This document shows, one piece after another, positions 22,239-30,604 of a DNA stretch of 33,417 bases (positions are counted from its first letter, which is position 1; every line of letters starts with the position of its first letter). The notes under the pieces are model-generated. The model saw only the letters and a list, made by a program, of their open reading frames with translations. It was not told where the DNA came from and ran no database searches. Position numbers and translations under genes: made by a program. Origin of the DNA: Betaproteobacteria bacterium (GTDB lineage: Bacteria; Pseudomonadota; Gammaproteobacteria; Burkholderiales; WYBJ01); the NCBI GenBank assembly GCA_009377585.1, contig WHTS01000033.1:1-33417 (forward strand), in the 5' to 3' direction.

Positions 22239-23615
22239 TCACCCCACAGTTCCCCCCACGCTCGATTTATTTGTGAGACGCCCGAGTAGCTTGCCGTGCA
22301 GGCCGCCGAAGCCGCCGTTGCTCATCACCAGCACCGAATCGCCGGCGTGCGTCTCGGCGGCGATTGCCTCGATCAGCGCATCGAGCTCGTCGATCACCAC
22401 GGCCTTGTCTCCGAGCCCCGCCAGCGCCGAGCGCACATCCCAGCCATTGCCGCCGCCGAAGCAGAACACGCGATCCGCGCCGGCGAGACTGTCGCCCAAC
22501 GCATCGTGCCACACCCCGAGCTTCATCGTGTTCGAGCGCGGCTCGAGCACCGCGATGATCCGTCGCCGGCCGATCTTGCCGCGCAAGCCGGCGATAGTGG
22601 TTTCGATCGCGCTCGGGTGATGCGCGAAGTCGTCGTACACGGCGACGCCGCACGCTTCGCCGATCCGCTCCAGGCGGCGCTTGACGTTGCGAAAACCCGC
22701 CAGTGCCTCGATCGACACGTGCGCAGCGACGCCGAAGTGCCCTGCCGCCACCATGGCCGCCAAGGCGTTGAGCTGATTGTGTCGGCCGAGCAGATCCCAT
22801 GCCAGCGTCCCGATGCGCCGGCCCGCGTGGAAAATGTCGCAGCCGCCCCGCTCGTCGGGCGCGCCCGCTTGCCAGCCATCGTCAGCTCCGAAATATTCCA
22901 CTGGCGTATAGCAGCCGCGCTCGAGCACGCGCGCGAGGTTCGCGTCGGCGCCGTTCACGGCGATCAGCCCCGAGCGCGGCAGCATGCGCACGAGGTGGTG
23001 GAACTGGGTCTCGATCGCCGCCAGGTCGGGAAAGATGTCGGCGTGGTCGAACTCCAGGTTGTTGAGGACTGCGACCCGGGGGCGGTAGTGCACGAACTTG
23101 GAGCGCTTGTCGAAGAAGGCGGTGTCGTACTCGTCGGCCTCGATCACGAACGGCGCATCGCGCCCGCCCAAGCGTGCCGACACGGTGAAGTTCAGCGGTG
23201 CGCCGCCGATGAGAAAGCCGGGCTCCAGGCCCGCACATTCGAGAATCCAGGCCGCCATCGCGGTCGTCGTCGTCTTGCCGTGGGTGCCGGCAATGGCGAC
23301 GACCTGACGCGTGAAGAGGATGTTCTCGGCGAGCCATTGCGGGCCCGACGTGTACGGCAGGCCCCGATCGAGGATTGCTTCCATGAGCGGATTGCCGCGC
23401 GTGACCACGTTGCCGACCACGTAGACGTCGGCGCCGAGCGCGAGCTGCTCCGAACCGTAGCCTACGATGAGCTCGATGCCCTGGGCAACGAGCTGGGTGC
23501 TCATGGGCGGATAGACATTGGCATCGCAGCCGGTGACGCGATGGCCGGCCTCGCGCGCGATGGCTGCGATGCCGCCCATGAACGTCCCGCAGATGCCGAG
23601 GATGTGCAGGTGCAT
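22239..23615 (-). CDS. mpl: UDP-N-acetylmuramate:L-alanyl-gamma-D-glutamyl-meso-diaminopimelate ligase (murein recycling)
   Basis: Mpl attaches recycled murein tripeptide to UDP-MurNAc in the cytoplasm. The N-terminal Rossmann-like domain opens with MHLHILGICGTFMGGIAAIA, the P-loop is AIAGTHGKTTTTAM, and the Mur-ligase central domain has IEADEYDTAFFDKRSKFVHY and NLEFDHADIF, which distinguish Mpl from MurC. DDFAHHPSAI and LEPRSNTMKLG follow in the C-terminal domain. At 458 residues it has the usual length. The start ATG at 23615 is chosen because the upstream eight codons are not part of the family; no strong Shine-Dalgarno is seen. It is divergent from the Bug receptor gene. The presence of Mpl supports a proteobacterial host. 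Confidence 0.96.
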   Translation of the reverse strand: MHLHILGICGTFMGGIAAIAREAGHRVTGCDANVYPPMSTQLVAQGIELIVGYGSEQLALGADVYVVGNVVTRGNPLMEAILDRGLPYTSGPQWLAENILFTRQVVAIAGTHGKTTTTAMAAWILECAGLEPGFLIGGAPLNFTVSARLGGRDAPFVIEADEYDTAFFDKRSKFVHYRPRVAVLNNLEFDHADIFPDLAAIETQFHHLVRMLPRSGLIAVNGADANLARVLERGCYTPVEYFGADDGWQAGAPDERGGCDIFHAGRRIGTLAWDLLGRHNQLNALAAMVAAGHFGVAAHVSIEALAGFRNVKRRLERIGEACGVAVYDDFAHHPSAIETTIAGLRGKIGRRRIIAVLEPRSNTMKLGVWHDALGDSLAGADRVFCFGGGNGWDVRSALAGLGDKAVVIDELDALIEAIAAETHAGDSVLVMSNGGFGGLHGKLLGRLTNKSSVGGTVG

Positions 23616-23723
23616 GCTGGCGGCGGAGTGTACCGCCATCCCGCATCAACGGGAATCCGGTGGAGATTTTCCGCGGTCCCGACCGCGCGAACTGGGTGTA
23701 GGATTGATCGCCCGGATTTTCAG

Positions 23724-23737
23724 GGCGGCATGCCGCC
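23724..23737. promoter_or_regulatory. Perfect 14-bp palindrome between mpl and the Bug receptor gene
   Basis: GGCGGCATGCCGCC is a perfect palindrome in the 182-bp gap between two divergent genes, 61 bases before the receptor start. It could be an operator; chance is possible in GC-rich DNA. Confidence 0.25.
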
Positions 23738-23797
23738 GCGCCCGGCTGGCCATTGCGCAGAACGGCGGCGGAAAGATAAGCCAAGAGGAGGAACACC

Positions 23798-24781
23798 ATG
23801 TTGGCTCGGCATGGAGTACGGCGGCAGGCGCTGCTCGCCGCTGCGATGGCTGTCGTCCTCGTTGCACCGGCATTCGCCCAGAACTATCCGACTCGGCCCG
23901 TTCGCGTCATCGTCCCCTACCCGCCCGGCGGCGGTACCGACATCCTGGCCCGCCCGATCATGGCCAATGTGTCCGAGCGCATCGGCCAGCAGGTCCTGGT
24001 CGACAATCGTGGCGGCGCGACCGGCATGCTCGGCACCGACCTGGTCGCCAAGGCCGCGCCCGACGGCTACACGGTGCTGCTCTCCGCCTCGCCCGAGCTG
24101 GTGCTGAACCAGCACGTGTTCAAGAAAATGGCCTACGACGTGCTGCGCGATCTGCGCCCGGTGACTCAGGTCGCGACCACGCCGACCATCATCGTGTCGA
24201 TCCCGTCGTTCCCGGGCAGGACGGTAAAGGAGGTGATCGCGCTCGGACGCCGGCATCCCGGCTCGCTCACCTACGGCACCACCGGCGTCGGCAGTCCGCA
24301 TCACCTGGTGGGCGAGCTGCTACGCCTGCGCGGCAAGGTGGATCTGATACATGTCCCGTACAAGGGCGGCGGACCGCAAGTCGCCGACACCCTCGGCGGC
24401 CACGTCATCATTTCGATCTTCACGCTGCCGGTGGTGACGGCGCACGTGCAGAGCGGGCGGCTGCGCGGCATCGCGGTATGCACGTCGAAGCGCTCGCCCG
24501 CCGTGCCCGATGTGCCGACGATGGAAGAGTCGGGCTTCCCGGGGATCGACATCAGTCAGTGGTTCGCGGTGTCGGTCCCGCGCGGCACGCCGGACGAGGT
24601 GGTGAAAACGCTCTATACGGCGGTGAGCGAAGCGTTGCGGGCGCCCGCCATCCGCAAGCGCCAGCTCGAACAAGGCTACGAGCCGATCGGCAGCCCGCCC
24701 GAAGTCTATGCGCAATACCTCAAGCGGGAGATCGACAAGTACGGCAAGCTCATCAAGGACACCGGGATCTTGATGAACTGA
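23798..24781 (+). CDS. Bug-family (TctC) tripartite tricarboxylate transporter receptor
   Basis: This periplasmic receptor of 327 residues belongs to the large family expanded in Burkholderiales. A basic N-terminus and hydrophobic core (ALLAAAMAVVLVAPAFA) form a signal peptide, probably cleaved after AFA near residue 27. The mature part has the family hallmarks YPTRPVRVIVPYPPGGGTD, LVDNRGGATGMLGTD, LTYGTTGVGSPHHLVGE, HVPYKGGGPQ and VPTMEESGFPG. It has a strong GAGGAGG ribosome site. There is no tctA or tctB next to it. Bug receptors bind diverse carboxylates or nicotinamide-like compounds, so no substrate is proposed. The following minus-strand gene begins convergent with a 3-base gap. Confidence 0.95.
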   Translation: MLARHGVRRQALLAAAMAVVLVAPAFAQNYPTRPVRVIVPYPPGGGTDILARPIMANVSERIGQQVLVDNRGGATGMLGTDLVAKAAPDGYTVLLSASPELVLNQHVFKKMAYDVLRDLRPVTQVATTPTIIVSIPSFPGRTVKEVIALGRRHPGSLTYGTTGVGSPHHLVGELLRLRGKVDLIHVPYKGGGPQVADTLGGHVIISIFTLPVVTAHVQSGRLRGIAVCTSKRSPAVPDVPTMEESGFPGIDISQWFAVSVPRGTPDEVVKTLYTAVSEALRAPAIRKRQLEQGYEPIGSPPEVYAQYLKREIDKYGKLIKDTGILMN

Positions 24782-24784
24782 GGA

Positions 24785-25627
24785 TCAATTGTCCTCGTCG
24801 AAGAACGCGAGCGTGCGGATCTCGATGCTCCGGCGCGGCAACGCATCCGCCGGCGCCAGCGGATTCTCGAACGAGGTGTGCGGAACGAAGCGGGCGCGGC
24901 CGTCCTGCTTCGAATCGAACACTTTGAACACCAGTGCTTCGTCGCGGCGCATGTCGGGAAAGTAGTGCCACTGGTGCGCCGGGTTGTAGCTCAGGCGGTA
25001 GGTCTGGCCGACCCGGCCCGGATAACGTCGCTCGCTCACGTGCAGATCTTCGGCGGCGACCGTGCGCGCATCCGCGATCGTCAGCGGATTCTTTACGATC
25101 GGATGCGCGATGGAGCGCCAAGCCTGGATGATGGCGAAACGGCGCGCGAGCAAGGTCTCCGCCTCCTCGGGCAGAAGATCACGCACCCGCTGCGGCCCCG
25201 ACCATTCGGTGTAGTCGTTGTGCGCCGACAGCACCGGCTCGCGAATGAGGCGTGATTCCCGCTCCTGCTCGTCGCCCGAGCGCAAGGTGTGATCGAACAG
25301 CAACACGCGCACCGCGCCCGAGACCCGCTTCACCAGCTCGACTGCCTCGGCATAGTAGACGCGCTTCAGCTCCTCGGGATCGAAGAAATCGCGCATTTGC
25401 GTCGCATGGTCCACCAGGACGAAGCCCTGGCGATCCAGGCTCAAGCTCGCCCGCAGCGGCCGCGCGTTGCGGATCGGCATCATCTTGCTTTCGTAGCTGC
25501 CGGTCGTGTGCCGCCGGATGTTGTTGGGCCCGAAGGTCTCGTTGACCAGCTTTTCGCCCGTATCGAGTGCGTAGCTGATGGGCGCGGTGACGACGTCCGG
25601 ATCGGCGACGGCTGCGATATCGTTCAT
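24785..25627 (-). CDS. CmcJ/NvfI-like oxidoreductase, putative Fe(II)/2-oxoglutarate type
   Basis: This 280-residue protein matches the family named after fungal NvfI and streptomycete CmcJ, often annotated as a methyltransferase or hydroxylase. Characteristic stretches are AHNDYTEWSGPQRVRDLLP (135-153), AIIQAWRSI, YNPAHQWHYFPDM, DEALVFKVFDS and RARFVPHTSF with IEIRTLAFF at the end. His136, Asp138 and His250 could form an HxD...H iron triad and Arg271 could bind 2-oxoglutarate, by analogy with such dioxygenases; this is inference. There is a GGGAGA site 7 bases before the ATG. It converges on the Bug receptor gene. The substrate is unknown, and bacterial members are usually uncharacterised. 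Confidence 0.82.
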   Translation of the reverse strand: MNDIAAVADPDVVTAPISYALDTGEKLVNETFGPNNIRRHTTGSYESKMMPIRNARPLRASLSLDRQGFVLVDHATQMRDFFDPEELKRVYYAEAVELVKRVSGAVRVLLFDHTLRSGDEQERESRLIREPVLSAHNDYTEWSGPQRVRDLLPEEAETLLARRFAIIQAWRSIAHPIVKNPLTIADARTVAAEDLHVSERRYPGRVGQTYRLSYNPAHQWHYFPDMRRDEALVFKVFDSKQDGRARFVPHTSFENPLAPADALPRRSIEIRTLAFFDEDN

Positions 25628-25663
25628 GGCACTCTCCCGACAGTTGGCACGGCATTCCCGATG

Positions 25664-26284
25664 TTACGCCCGCCGGCGCTTGCGCAGCCAGGCGAACAAT
25701 CCGACCATGAGCGGAAAAACGAGGAAAGCGACGAAGACATAGAGGAAGGTACGTTCGCCGAAGTCCGGCACGTCCTTCAAAACGCTGCCGGCCAGGGCGC
25801 CCGGCGTCATCAGCAGCGGCAGCCACACGATCGCCGAGGCGACGTTGGCGACCTGGAAACGCCCCTGCGGCATCGCCATCATGCCGGCCACGAGCGGAAC
25901 GACCGCGCGCAAAGGGCCGAAGAAACGTCCCAGGCAGATGCTCAACACGCCCCAGCGCAGAAAAAAGCGATGACCGCATTCGATCAGGCCGGGGTCTTTG
26001 CGGAAGGGCCACAGCCGCGGCACCCCGCGGCCGAAGTAGCGTCCGATCCAGTAGGAGACCGCGTCGCCCAGGCAGGCGCCGAGTATCCCCCAAGGCAGGA
26101 TCAGCCACGGATCGAGCGTGCCGGCGCCGATCAACGTGCCCGAGGCGACGATCATCGCGGTGAACGGCACCAACAGCGAGAAGAACGCGAGCGATTCGGC
26201 AAAGGCGAGCGCGAATACCGCCGGCCCCGCCCAGCGACCGTTGGCGGCGATGAACGCCGTTGCGTCCGCGACCCACTGCTCCAA
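25664..26284 (-). CDS. DedA family membrane protein
   Basis: DedA proteins are inner-membrane proteins related to the VTT/SNARE-associated domain and act in membrane lipid flipping and envelope homeostasis. This 206-residue member has several hydrophobic helices, the early VFALAFAESLAFFSLLVPF segment, GACLGDAVSYWIGRYFGR, and the signature GRFFGPLRAVVPLVAGMMAMP near 118-138 with a conserved arginine. The start is a TTG with AAGGAG 6 bases upstream; no better start is visible. A 36-base gap separates it from the CmcJ-like gene on the same strand, so they may be co-transcribed, but the functions do not obviously match. Confidence 0.92.
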   Translation of the reverse strand: MEQWVADATAFIAANGRWAGPAVFALAFAESLAFFSLLVPFTAMIVASGTLIGAGTLDPWLILPWGILGACLGDAVSYWIGRYFGRGVPRLWPFRKDPGLIECGHRFFLRWGVLSICLGRFFGPLRAVVPLVAGMMAMPQGRFQVANVASAIVWLPLLMTPGALAGSVLKDVPDFGERTFLYVFVAFLVFPLMVGLFAWLRKRRRA

Positions 26285-26428
26285 ATCCTGCTCCTTGTCT
26301 CCGGCGGGTCAGCCGGGGTCCGATAATAAACTGGAACAATCATGCCACGCCGCTGCAGGAACCCAGCGGCATGCACAGTAGAATGCCAACCTTTGTTCGC
26401 TCACCCACCGCCTGAACGGAGATTCTGC

Positions 26429-27421
26429 ATGCTGCCTGCCACGATGACCGCAATAACAATCGCCCAAGCCGGCGGCCCGGAAATGCTTAGACCCGGGGCC
26501 CGTCCGGTGCCGCGGCCGGCAGCCGGCGAAGTCCTGATCAAGGTTGCCTATGCCGGCATCAACCGGCACGACTGCAGCCAGCGCAAGCGCGGTTTCGGAC
26601 CGAAAAGCGCGACCGACATCCCTGGCCTGGAAGTGGCGGGCGAGGTCGTCGAGGTCGGCCCCGGCAACACCCGCTGGAAGCCGGGCGATCGCGTCTGCGC
26701 CCTGGTCAACGGCGGCGGCTACGCGCAATACTGCATCGCGCTCGAGCCGCTCGTGCTGCCGATTCCCGCTGGCTACGATTTGAAGCAGGCGGCGTGCCTG
26801 CCCGAGGCCATGTTCACGGCCTGGTTCAACGTCTTCACGCTGGGGCACCTTGCGAAGGGCGAGTGGCTGCTGGTGCACGGTGGCTCCAGTGGCGTCGGCA
26901 CGACCGCGATCCAGCTCGGGCGGCTGGAAGGTGCGAATGTGATCGCCACGGCGGGCTCGGCAGCGAAGTGCGATGCGTGCCTCAAGCTCGGCGCGCAGCA
27001 CGCGATCAACTACAAGGATGCCGATTTCGTCGCCGAGGTGAAGCGCATTACCGGCGGCCGCGGCGTCGACGTGATCCTCGACATGGTAGGCGGCGCCTAT
27101 GCCAAGCGCAACGTCGAATCGCTCGCGACGGACGGGCGCCTGGTGCACATCTCCACCGGCGGGCCGGTAGAATTCTGCGTGTCGTTGAGCGACGTCGCGG
27201 CGAAGCGTGCCGTCGTCACCGCATCGCGCATGCGCCCGCTGGAGCTCGACAAGAAGCGTGCGGTCGTGGATGAGCTGATGGCGCGCGTCTGGCCGCATCT
27301 GGGCGGCCGCATCGACCCGGTGATCGACAGCGTTTTTTCGCTCGAGCAGGCAGCATCCAGCCACGCCCGCATGGAATCGAGCGCGCACATCGGCAAGATC
27401 CTGCTCGAGGTGAGCGCCTGA
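26429..27421 (+). CDS. Zinc-independent quinone-oxidoreductase-like enzyme (medium-chain dehydrogenase family)
   Basis: This 330-residue MDR protein resembles NADPH:quinone reductase/PIG3. IPGLEVAGEVVEVGPG (64-79) and GDRVCALVNGGGYAQY mark the catalytic domain, and VHGGSSGVGTTAIQLG (149-164) is the nucleotide-binding motif. The classical zinc ligands of alcohol dehydrogenase are absent, which is normal for this branch. It would reduce quinones or enals with NADPH. GGAG lies about 8 bases before the ATG at 26429; a second ATG at 26444 is possible. It is followed after 129 bp by the thiolase-like gene in the same direction. Confidence 0.92.
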   Translation: MLPATMTAITIAQAGGPEMLRPGARPVPRPAAGEVLIKVAYAGINRHDCSQRKRGFGPKSATDIPGLEVAGEVVEVGPGNTRWKPGDRVCALVNGGGYAQYCIALEPLVLPIPAGYDLKQAACLPEAMFTAWFNVFTLGHLAKGEWLLVHGGSSGVGTTAIQLGRLEGANVIATAGSAAKCDACLKLGAQHAINYKDADFVAEVKRITGGRGVDVILDMVGGAYAKRNVESLATDGRLVHISTGGPVEFCVSLSDVAAKRAVVTASRMRPLELDKKRAVVDELMARVWPHLGGRIDPVIDSVFSLEQAASSHARMESSAHIGKILLEVSA

Positions 27422-27511
27422 AATCCAGCGTTTCGTCATATGGACGACGCCGAACGGCCCGCGCACCGGAACGCCCACGCGGCGGCAGCGGCCGAGCCAC
27501 GGCCAGACGGG

Positions 27512-27517
27512 TACAAT
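27512..27517 (+). promoter_or_regulatory. Possible -10 element of the thiolase-like/DUF35 operon
   Basis: TACAAT lies 33 bases before the ATG at 27551 in an otherwise GC-rich gap. No good -35 is found at 16-18 bases, so confidence is low. Confidence 0.3.
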
Positions 27518-27550
27518 GAATTTCTGCTCGACATTCCTTGAGGGGGTTCT

Positions 27551-28717
27551 ATGACGATCAAAGGCAAGGCGTACATCGTGGGCGCTTACGAGCATCCCAC
27601 GCGCAAGGCGCCGGAAAAATCGGTGGCGCAGCTGCACGCCGAATGCGCCAAGGGCGCGATCGAGGACGCGGGCCTGACCAAGGACGACATCGACGGCTAC
27701 TTCTGTGCCGGCGACGCGCCCGGCATGGGCGGCATCAGCATGGCGAACTACATGGGTCTCAGGTTGAAGCACATCGATTCGACCGACACCGGCGGTTCGT
27801 CCTACCTGGTGCACGTCGGCCATGCGTGCGAAGCCATCGCCAGCGGCAAGTGCAACGTCGCCCTCATCACGCTTTCCGGCCGGCCGCGCTCGGAGGGCTC
27901 GTCCGGCACCCAGGTCCGCAGCCGCGGCACCGGCGTGCCCGAAGAGCCGTTCGAGATTCCCTATGGCCCGGTGACGGTCAACTTGTACGCCATGGCGGCG
28001 ATGCGGCACATGTATCAGTACGGCACGACCGCCGAGCAACTCGCCTGGGTGAAGGTGGCCGCCTCGCATCATGCGCAACACAATCCGAACGCGATGCTGC
28101 GCGAGGTGGTGACGGTGAAGGACGTGCTGGAGTCGCCGATGGTGGCCGACCCCCTGCACCGGCTCGATTGCTGCGTCGTGAGCGACGGCGGCGGCGCTCT
28201 GATCGTCGCCCGGCCCGAGATCGCAAAGAAGCTGAAGCGGCCGCTGGTGAAGATTCTCGGAACGGCCGAGGCGCCCAAGCATACGATGGGCGGCAAGCTC
28301 GACCTGACCTATTCCGGCGCGGCCTGGTCCGGACCGCGTGCGTTCGAAGAAGCCGGCGTCAAGCATTCCGACGTCAAGTACGCCTCGATCTACGACAGCT
28401 TCACCATTACGGTCGTGATGCAGATCGAGGATCTGGGCTTCTGCAAGAAGGGCGAAGGCGGCAAGTTCGTCGCCGACGGCAATCTCATCTCGGGCAGCGG
28501 CAAGTTCCCGTTCAATACCGACGGCGGCGGGCTGTGCAACAACCACCCGGCCAATCGCGGCGGCATGACCAAGGTCATCGAGGCCGTGCGGCAATTGCGC
28601 GGCGAGGCGCATCCCGCCGTGCAGGTGAAGAACTGCGACATTGCGCTCGCGCACGGCACCGGCGGCTCGCTCGGACACCGGCACGGCAGTGCCACGGTCA
28701 TCATGGAAAGGGAGTAG
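27551..28717 (+). CDS. Thiolase-fold protein lacking the nucleophilic cysteine (SCP2-thiolase/Ltp2-like)
   Basis: The 388-residue sequence has a full thiolase fold: a SVAQLHAECAKGAIEDAGL start, DIDGYFC, SDGGGALIVARPE, and the conserved NHPANRGGM with His332. At the position of the acyl-accepting cysteine (CxSG in thiolases), however, the sequence is TGGSSYLVHVGHA (80-92). The second catalytic cysteine near the C-terminus is replaced in AHGTGGSLG by His368. Claisen condensation by the normal mechanism is thus unlikely. It is followed after 4 bases by a DUF35 gene, the arrangement of steroid side-chain retro-aldolases (Ltp2 with the DUF35 domain of ChsH2) and of other thiolase-DUF35 complexes. 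I infer a CoA-thioester aldolase/lyase or condensing partner role. GAGGGG precedes the ATG. Confidence 0.9.
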   Translation: MTIKGKAYIVGAYEHPTRKAPEKSVAQLHAECAKGAIEDAGLTKDDIDGYFCAGDAPGMGGISMANYMGLRLKHIDSTDTGGSSYLVHVGHACEAIASGKCNVALITLSGRPRSEGSSGTQVRSRGTGVPEEPFEIPYGPVTVNLYAMAAMRHMYQYGTTAEQLAWVKVAASHHAQHNPNAMLREVVTVKDVLESPMVADPLHRLDCCVVSDGGGALIVARPEIAKKLKRPLVKILGTAEAPKHTMGGKLDLTYSGAAWSGPRAFEEAGVKHSDVKYASIYDSFTITVVMQIEDLGFCKKGEGGKFVADGNLISGSGKFPFNTDGGGLCNNHPANRGGMTKVIEAVRQLRGEAHPAVQVKNCDIALAHGTGGSLGHRHGSATVIMERE

Positions 28718-28721
28718 GACG

Positions 28722-29123
28722 ATGGCAACCCCATATCAGGACAGGAAGCTGCCGGACCCCATGCTCAACGTCGGCGACGAGCGCTATTTCGAGGCGGCCG
28801 GGCAAGGCAAGCTGCTGCTCAAGAAGTGCAACGACTGCAAGGAAGTGCACCACTTCCCGCGCGCCATCTGCCCCTTCTGCTTCAGCACCAAGCTCGACTG
28901 GGTGGAAGCGAAAGGCACCGGCACGATCTACAGCTACAGCGTGACGCGCCGGGCCGGCCCGATTCCCTATTGCATCGCGTATGTGACGCTGGACGAAGGC
29001 ATCAGCGTCCTGACCAACATCGTCGATTGTGATCTGGACACGGTCAAGATCGGGCAGAAGGTGAAGCTCACCTTCAAGAAGACCGAAAACGGAACTTCGA
29101 TGCCGATGTTTGTATTAGCGTGA
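28722..29123 (+). CDS. DUF35 protein: Zn-ribbon plus OB-fold partner of a thiolase-like enzyme
   Basis: This 133-residue protein has the rubredoxin-like zinc ribbon at 36-53 (Cys36 and Cys39 in KKCNDCKE; Cys50 and Cys53 in ICPFCFS), then an OB-fold starting at GTGTIYSYSVTRR. DUF35 proteins bind CoA thioesters and form stable complexes with thiolase-superfamily enzymes, shuttling the substrate or completing the active site. It begins 4 bases after the thiolase-like stop with GGGAG ahead of the start, so expression is coupled. An inverted repeat at 29150-29204 follows. Confidence 0.93.
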   Translation: MATPYQDRKLPDPMLNVGDERYFEAAGQGKLLLKKCNDCKEVHHFPRAICPFCFSTKLDWVEAKGTGTIYSYSVTRRAGPIPYCIAYVTLDEGISVLTNIVDCDLDTVKIGQKVKLTFKKTENGTSMPMFVLA

Positions 29124-29149
29124 GGCGCTGGACGGCAGAGGTACAGGGG

Positions 29150-29204
29150 GAAGAGTGAAGGCGCTGCGGGCGTTCTCCTTTCACTCTTCACTTCTTCACT
29201 CTTC
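29150..29204. repeat. Inverted repeat, possible bidirectional terminator
   Basis: The arms GAAGAGTGAAG (29150-29160) and CTTCACTCTTC (29194-29204) are complementary over 11 bases, with another partly complementary copy of the right arm near 29179-29189. They lie between the convergent DUF35 and SDR genes, so transcription from both sides would meet the hairpin. It resembles the compound repeat at 7100-7170 (GTGAA/TTCAC arms, GC-rich centre, duplicated right arm). Confidence 0.7.
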
Positions 29205-29210
29205 ACGCAC

Positions 29211-29987
29211 TCAATACATCACCAACCCGCCGTTGGCATAAAGCAGCTGACCGGTGATGTAACTCGCCCCCGGTCCACAGAGAAACCGGACCGTATCCGC
29301 GACCTCGCGCGGATCGCCCAACCGGGCCATGGGAATTCCCTTCGCGTCGCCGCGTACCGTGCGCCCGGCCGCCCGCGTGGTGTCCATCCGGCCGGGCGAG
29401 ACGCAATTAACGCGTATGTTCTGCTCGGCGAATTCCCGCGCGAGCGCGCGCGTCAGACCTAGCATCCCGTGTTTTGCGACCGAACCGTGCACGCGCCGGC
29501 TGGCTCCGGACAGTGCCTGCGTGCCGCCGAGCGTCACGATGCTGCCGCCGCCGGCCTCGAGCATCGAGGGCAGGCACGCCTGTGCGAGATGAAACGAGCC
29601 ATCGAGCGAGATCGCCATGATGCTGCGCCACTCCTCGGCGCTGATCTCGAGAAACGGCGTTTCCTTGCGCACCGAAGCGTTCAGCACCAGGATGTCGACC
29701 TTGCCGAAGCGTTCGATCACGCCGTCCACCATCCGCTTCACCGCGTCCGGGTCGGCAATGTCGGCCATGAAGACTTCCGCCTGACCGCCGTTTTCCCGTA
29801 TTTCGGCGACGACACGGTCGGCATCCTCGCGCGACTTGCGCGTGTTCACCGCCACTGCCGCGCCGGCTTGCGCGAGTGCAAGCGAGGTTGCCGCTCCGAT
29901 ATTGCGTGCGCCGCCCGTGACCAGCGCCACCTTGCCTGCCAGCTCGTTGCCCGGATTGATGCTGCCCATCGATGTCGTTGCCGCCAT
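29211..29987 (-). CDS. SDR-fold protein with degenerate active site
   Basis: This 258-residue protein has a well-kept cofactor site (VTGGARNIG at 23-31, LNAS at 102-105) and the classical C-terminal SDR pattern (VNCVSPGRMDT, GASYITGQLLYANGG). In the active-site helix YxxxK reads GSVAK: Lys172 is kept but the tyrosine position is Gly168 (His at 167). The serine position, about 13 residues before, reads GGT in LGGTQALSG. Unless another residue takes over, normal dehydrogenase chemistry is unlikely. Frameshifts are not the cause, since reading continues normally. The ATG at 29987 has AAGGAG 6 bases upstream; the frame upstream of it is not favoured. It converges on the DUF35 gene. Confidence 0.88.
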   Translation of the reverse strand: MAATTSMGSINPGNELAGKVALVTGGARNIGAATSLALAQAGAAVAVNTRKSREDADRVVAEIRENGGQAEVFMADIADPDAVKRMVDGVIERFGKVDILVLNASVRKETPFLEISAEEWRSIMAISLDGSFHLAQACLPSMLEAGGGSIVTLGGTQALSGASRRVHGSVAKHGMLGLTRALAREFAEQNIRVNCVSPGRMDTTRAAGRTVRGDAKGIPMARLGDPREVADTVRFLCGPGASYITGQLLYANGGLVMY

Positions 29988-30198
29988 GTTGCCGCTCCTT
30001 GCCTCGGAATCGAACGACGCAGCATAGCCGATTCGGGCAGGTGCCGGCAGTTCTTGCACTCGCGGCGTCGCCGCGCCGGCCGCTGGACTTGGGACATGCT
30101 TTTGACGTAGACCAACGGCCTTGCGTTGCAGCGCGAGCGTTGCGCATCGCGGATGCCGAAATCGGCGACAATAAGTGGTTCCGGTAATCGAGTCGCAG

Positions 30199-30585
30199 AT
30201 GCTGATTCGAGCTGCCTGCCTCGCGGCCGTTGTACTGCTCTGCGCCTGCACGGACGGCGCGACGCGCATCGCCTACGATATCGAGTCGGGCGTCGAGGCG
30301 TTTCGGCGCTCGGACGCCGCCACGTACACCATCCGCCACGTTCCCGAGCGGCTATTCGACGGCTGCGGCGAGGCGTACACGGTGCAGTTGAGCGCGAACT
30401 CGTCGCTGGTCATCTGGTGCAAGAAATCCGGCAGCGGTGAAGTGACATCGAGCCACGCGACCACGTACCATCTGCGCTTCGTCAAGGTTCCGAAAACGTT
30501 CAAGCTGGACAAGGCCGCCGGCGAAGCGACGATCATCGACCTGGCGAAGGCTGACGGAACCATCGTCGTGACCAGCGTTCGATAG
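30199..30585 (+). CDS. Small putative lipoprotein of unknown function
   Basis: The N-terminus (MLIRAACLAAVVLLCACTDG) has a positive residue, a hydrophobic core and a lipobox-like LCAC, with acylation at Cys17, so I infer a 128-residue lipoprotein. Asp at position 19 (+2 relative to the cysteine) could favour inner-membrane retention. The rest is a small beta-rich domain with one cysteine pair candidate (Cys in DGCGEA and IWCKK). No family is recognised. A GTG at 30175 is an alternative start; no strong Shine-Dalgarno is seen for either. The next gene starts 19 bases downstream, so the two may be co-transcribed. Confidence 0.72.
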   Translation: MLIRAACLAAVVLLCACTDGATRIAYDIESGVEAFRRSDAATYTIRHVPERLFDGCGEAYTVQLSANSSLVIWCKKSGSGEVTSSHATTYHLRFVKVPKTFKLDKAAGEATIIDLAKADGTIVVTSVR

Positions 30586-30604
30586 GGGTCTGAATACCGT
30601 AGCC

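Noticed and set aside
26309-28684. A 791-codon open frame on the minus strand
   Set aside because: It is antisense to the quinone-oxidoreductase-like and thiolase-like genes, both of which have clear motifs. It is Arg/His/Ala-rich with no recognisable domain. Such frames are common in GC-rich DNA.
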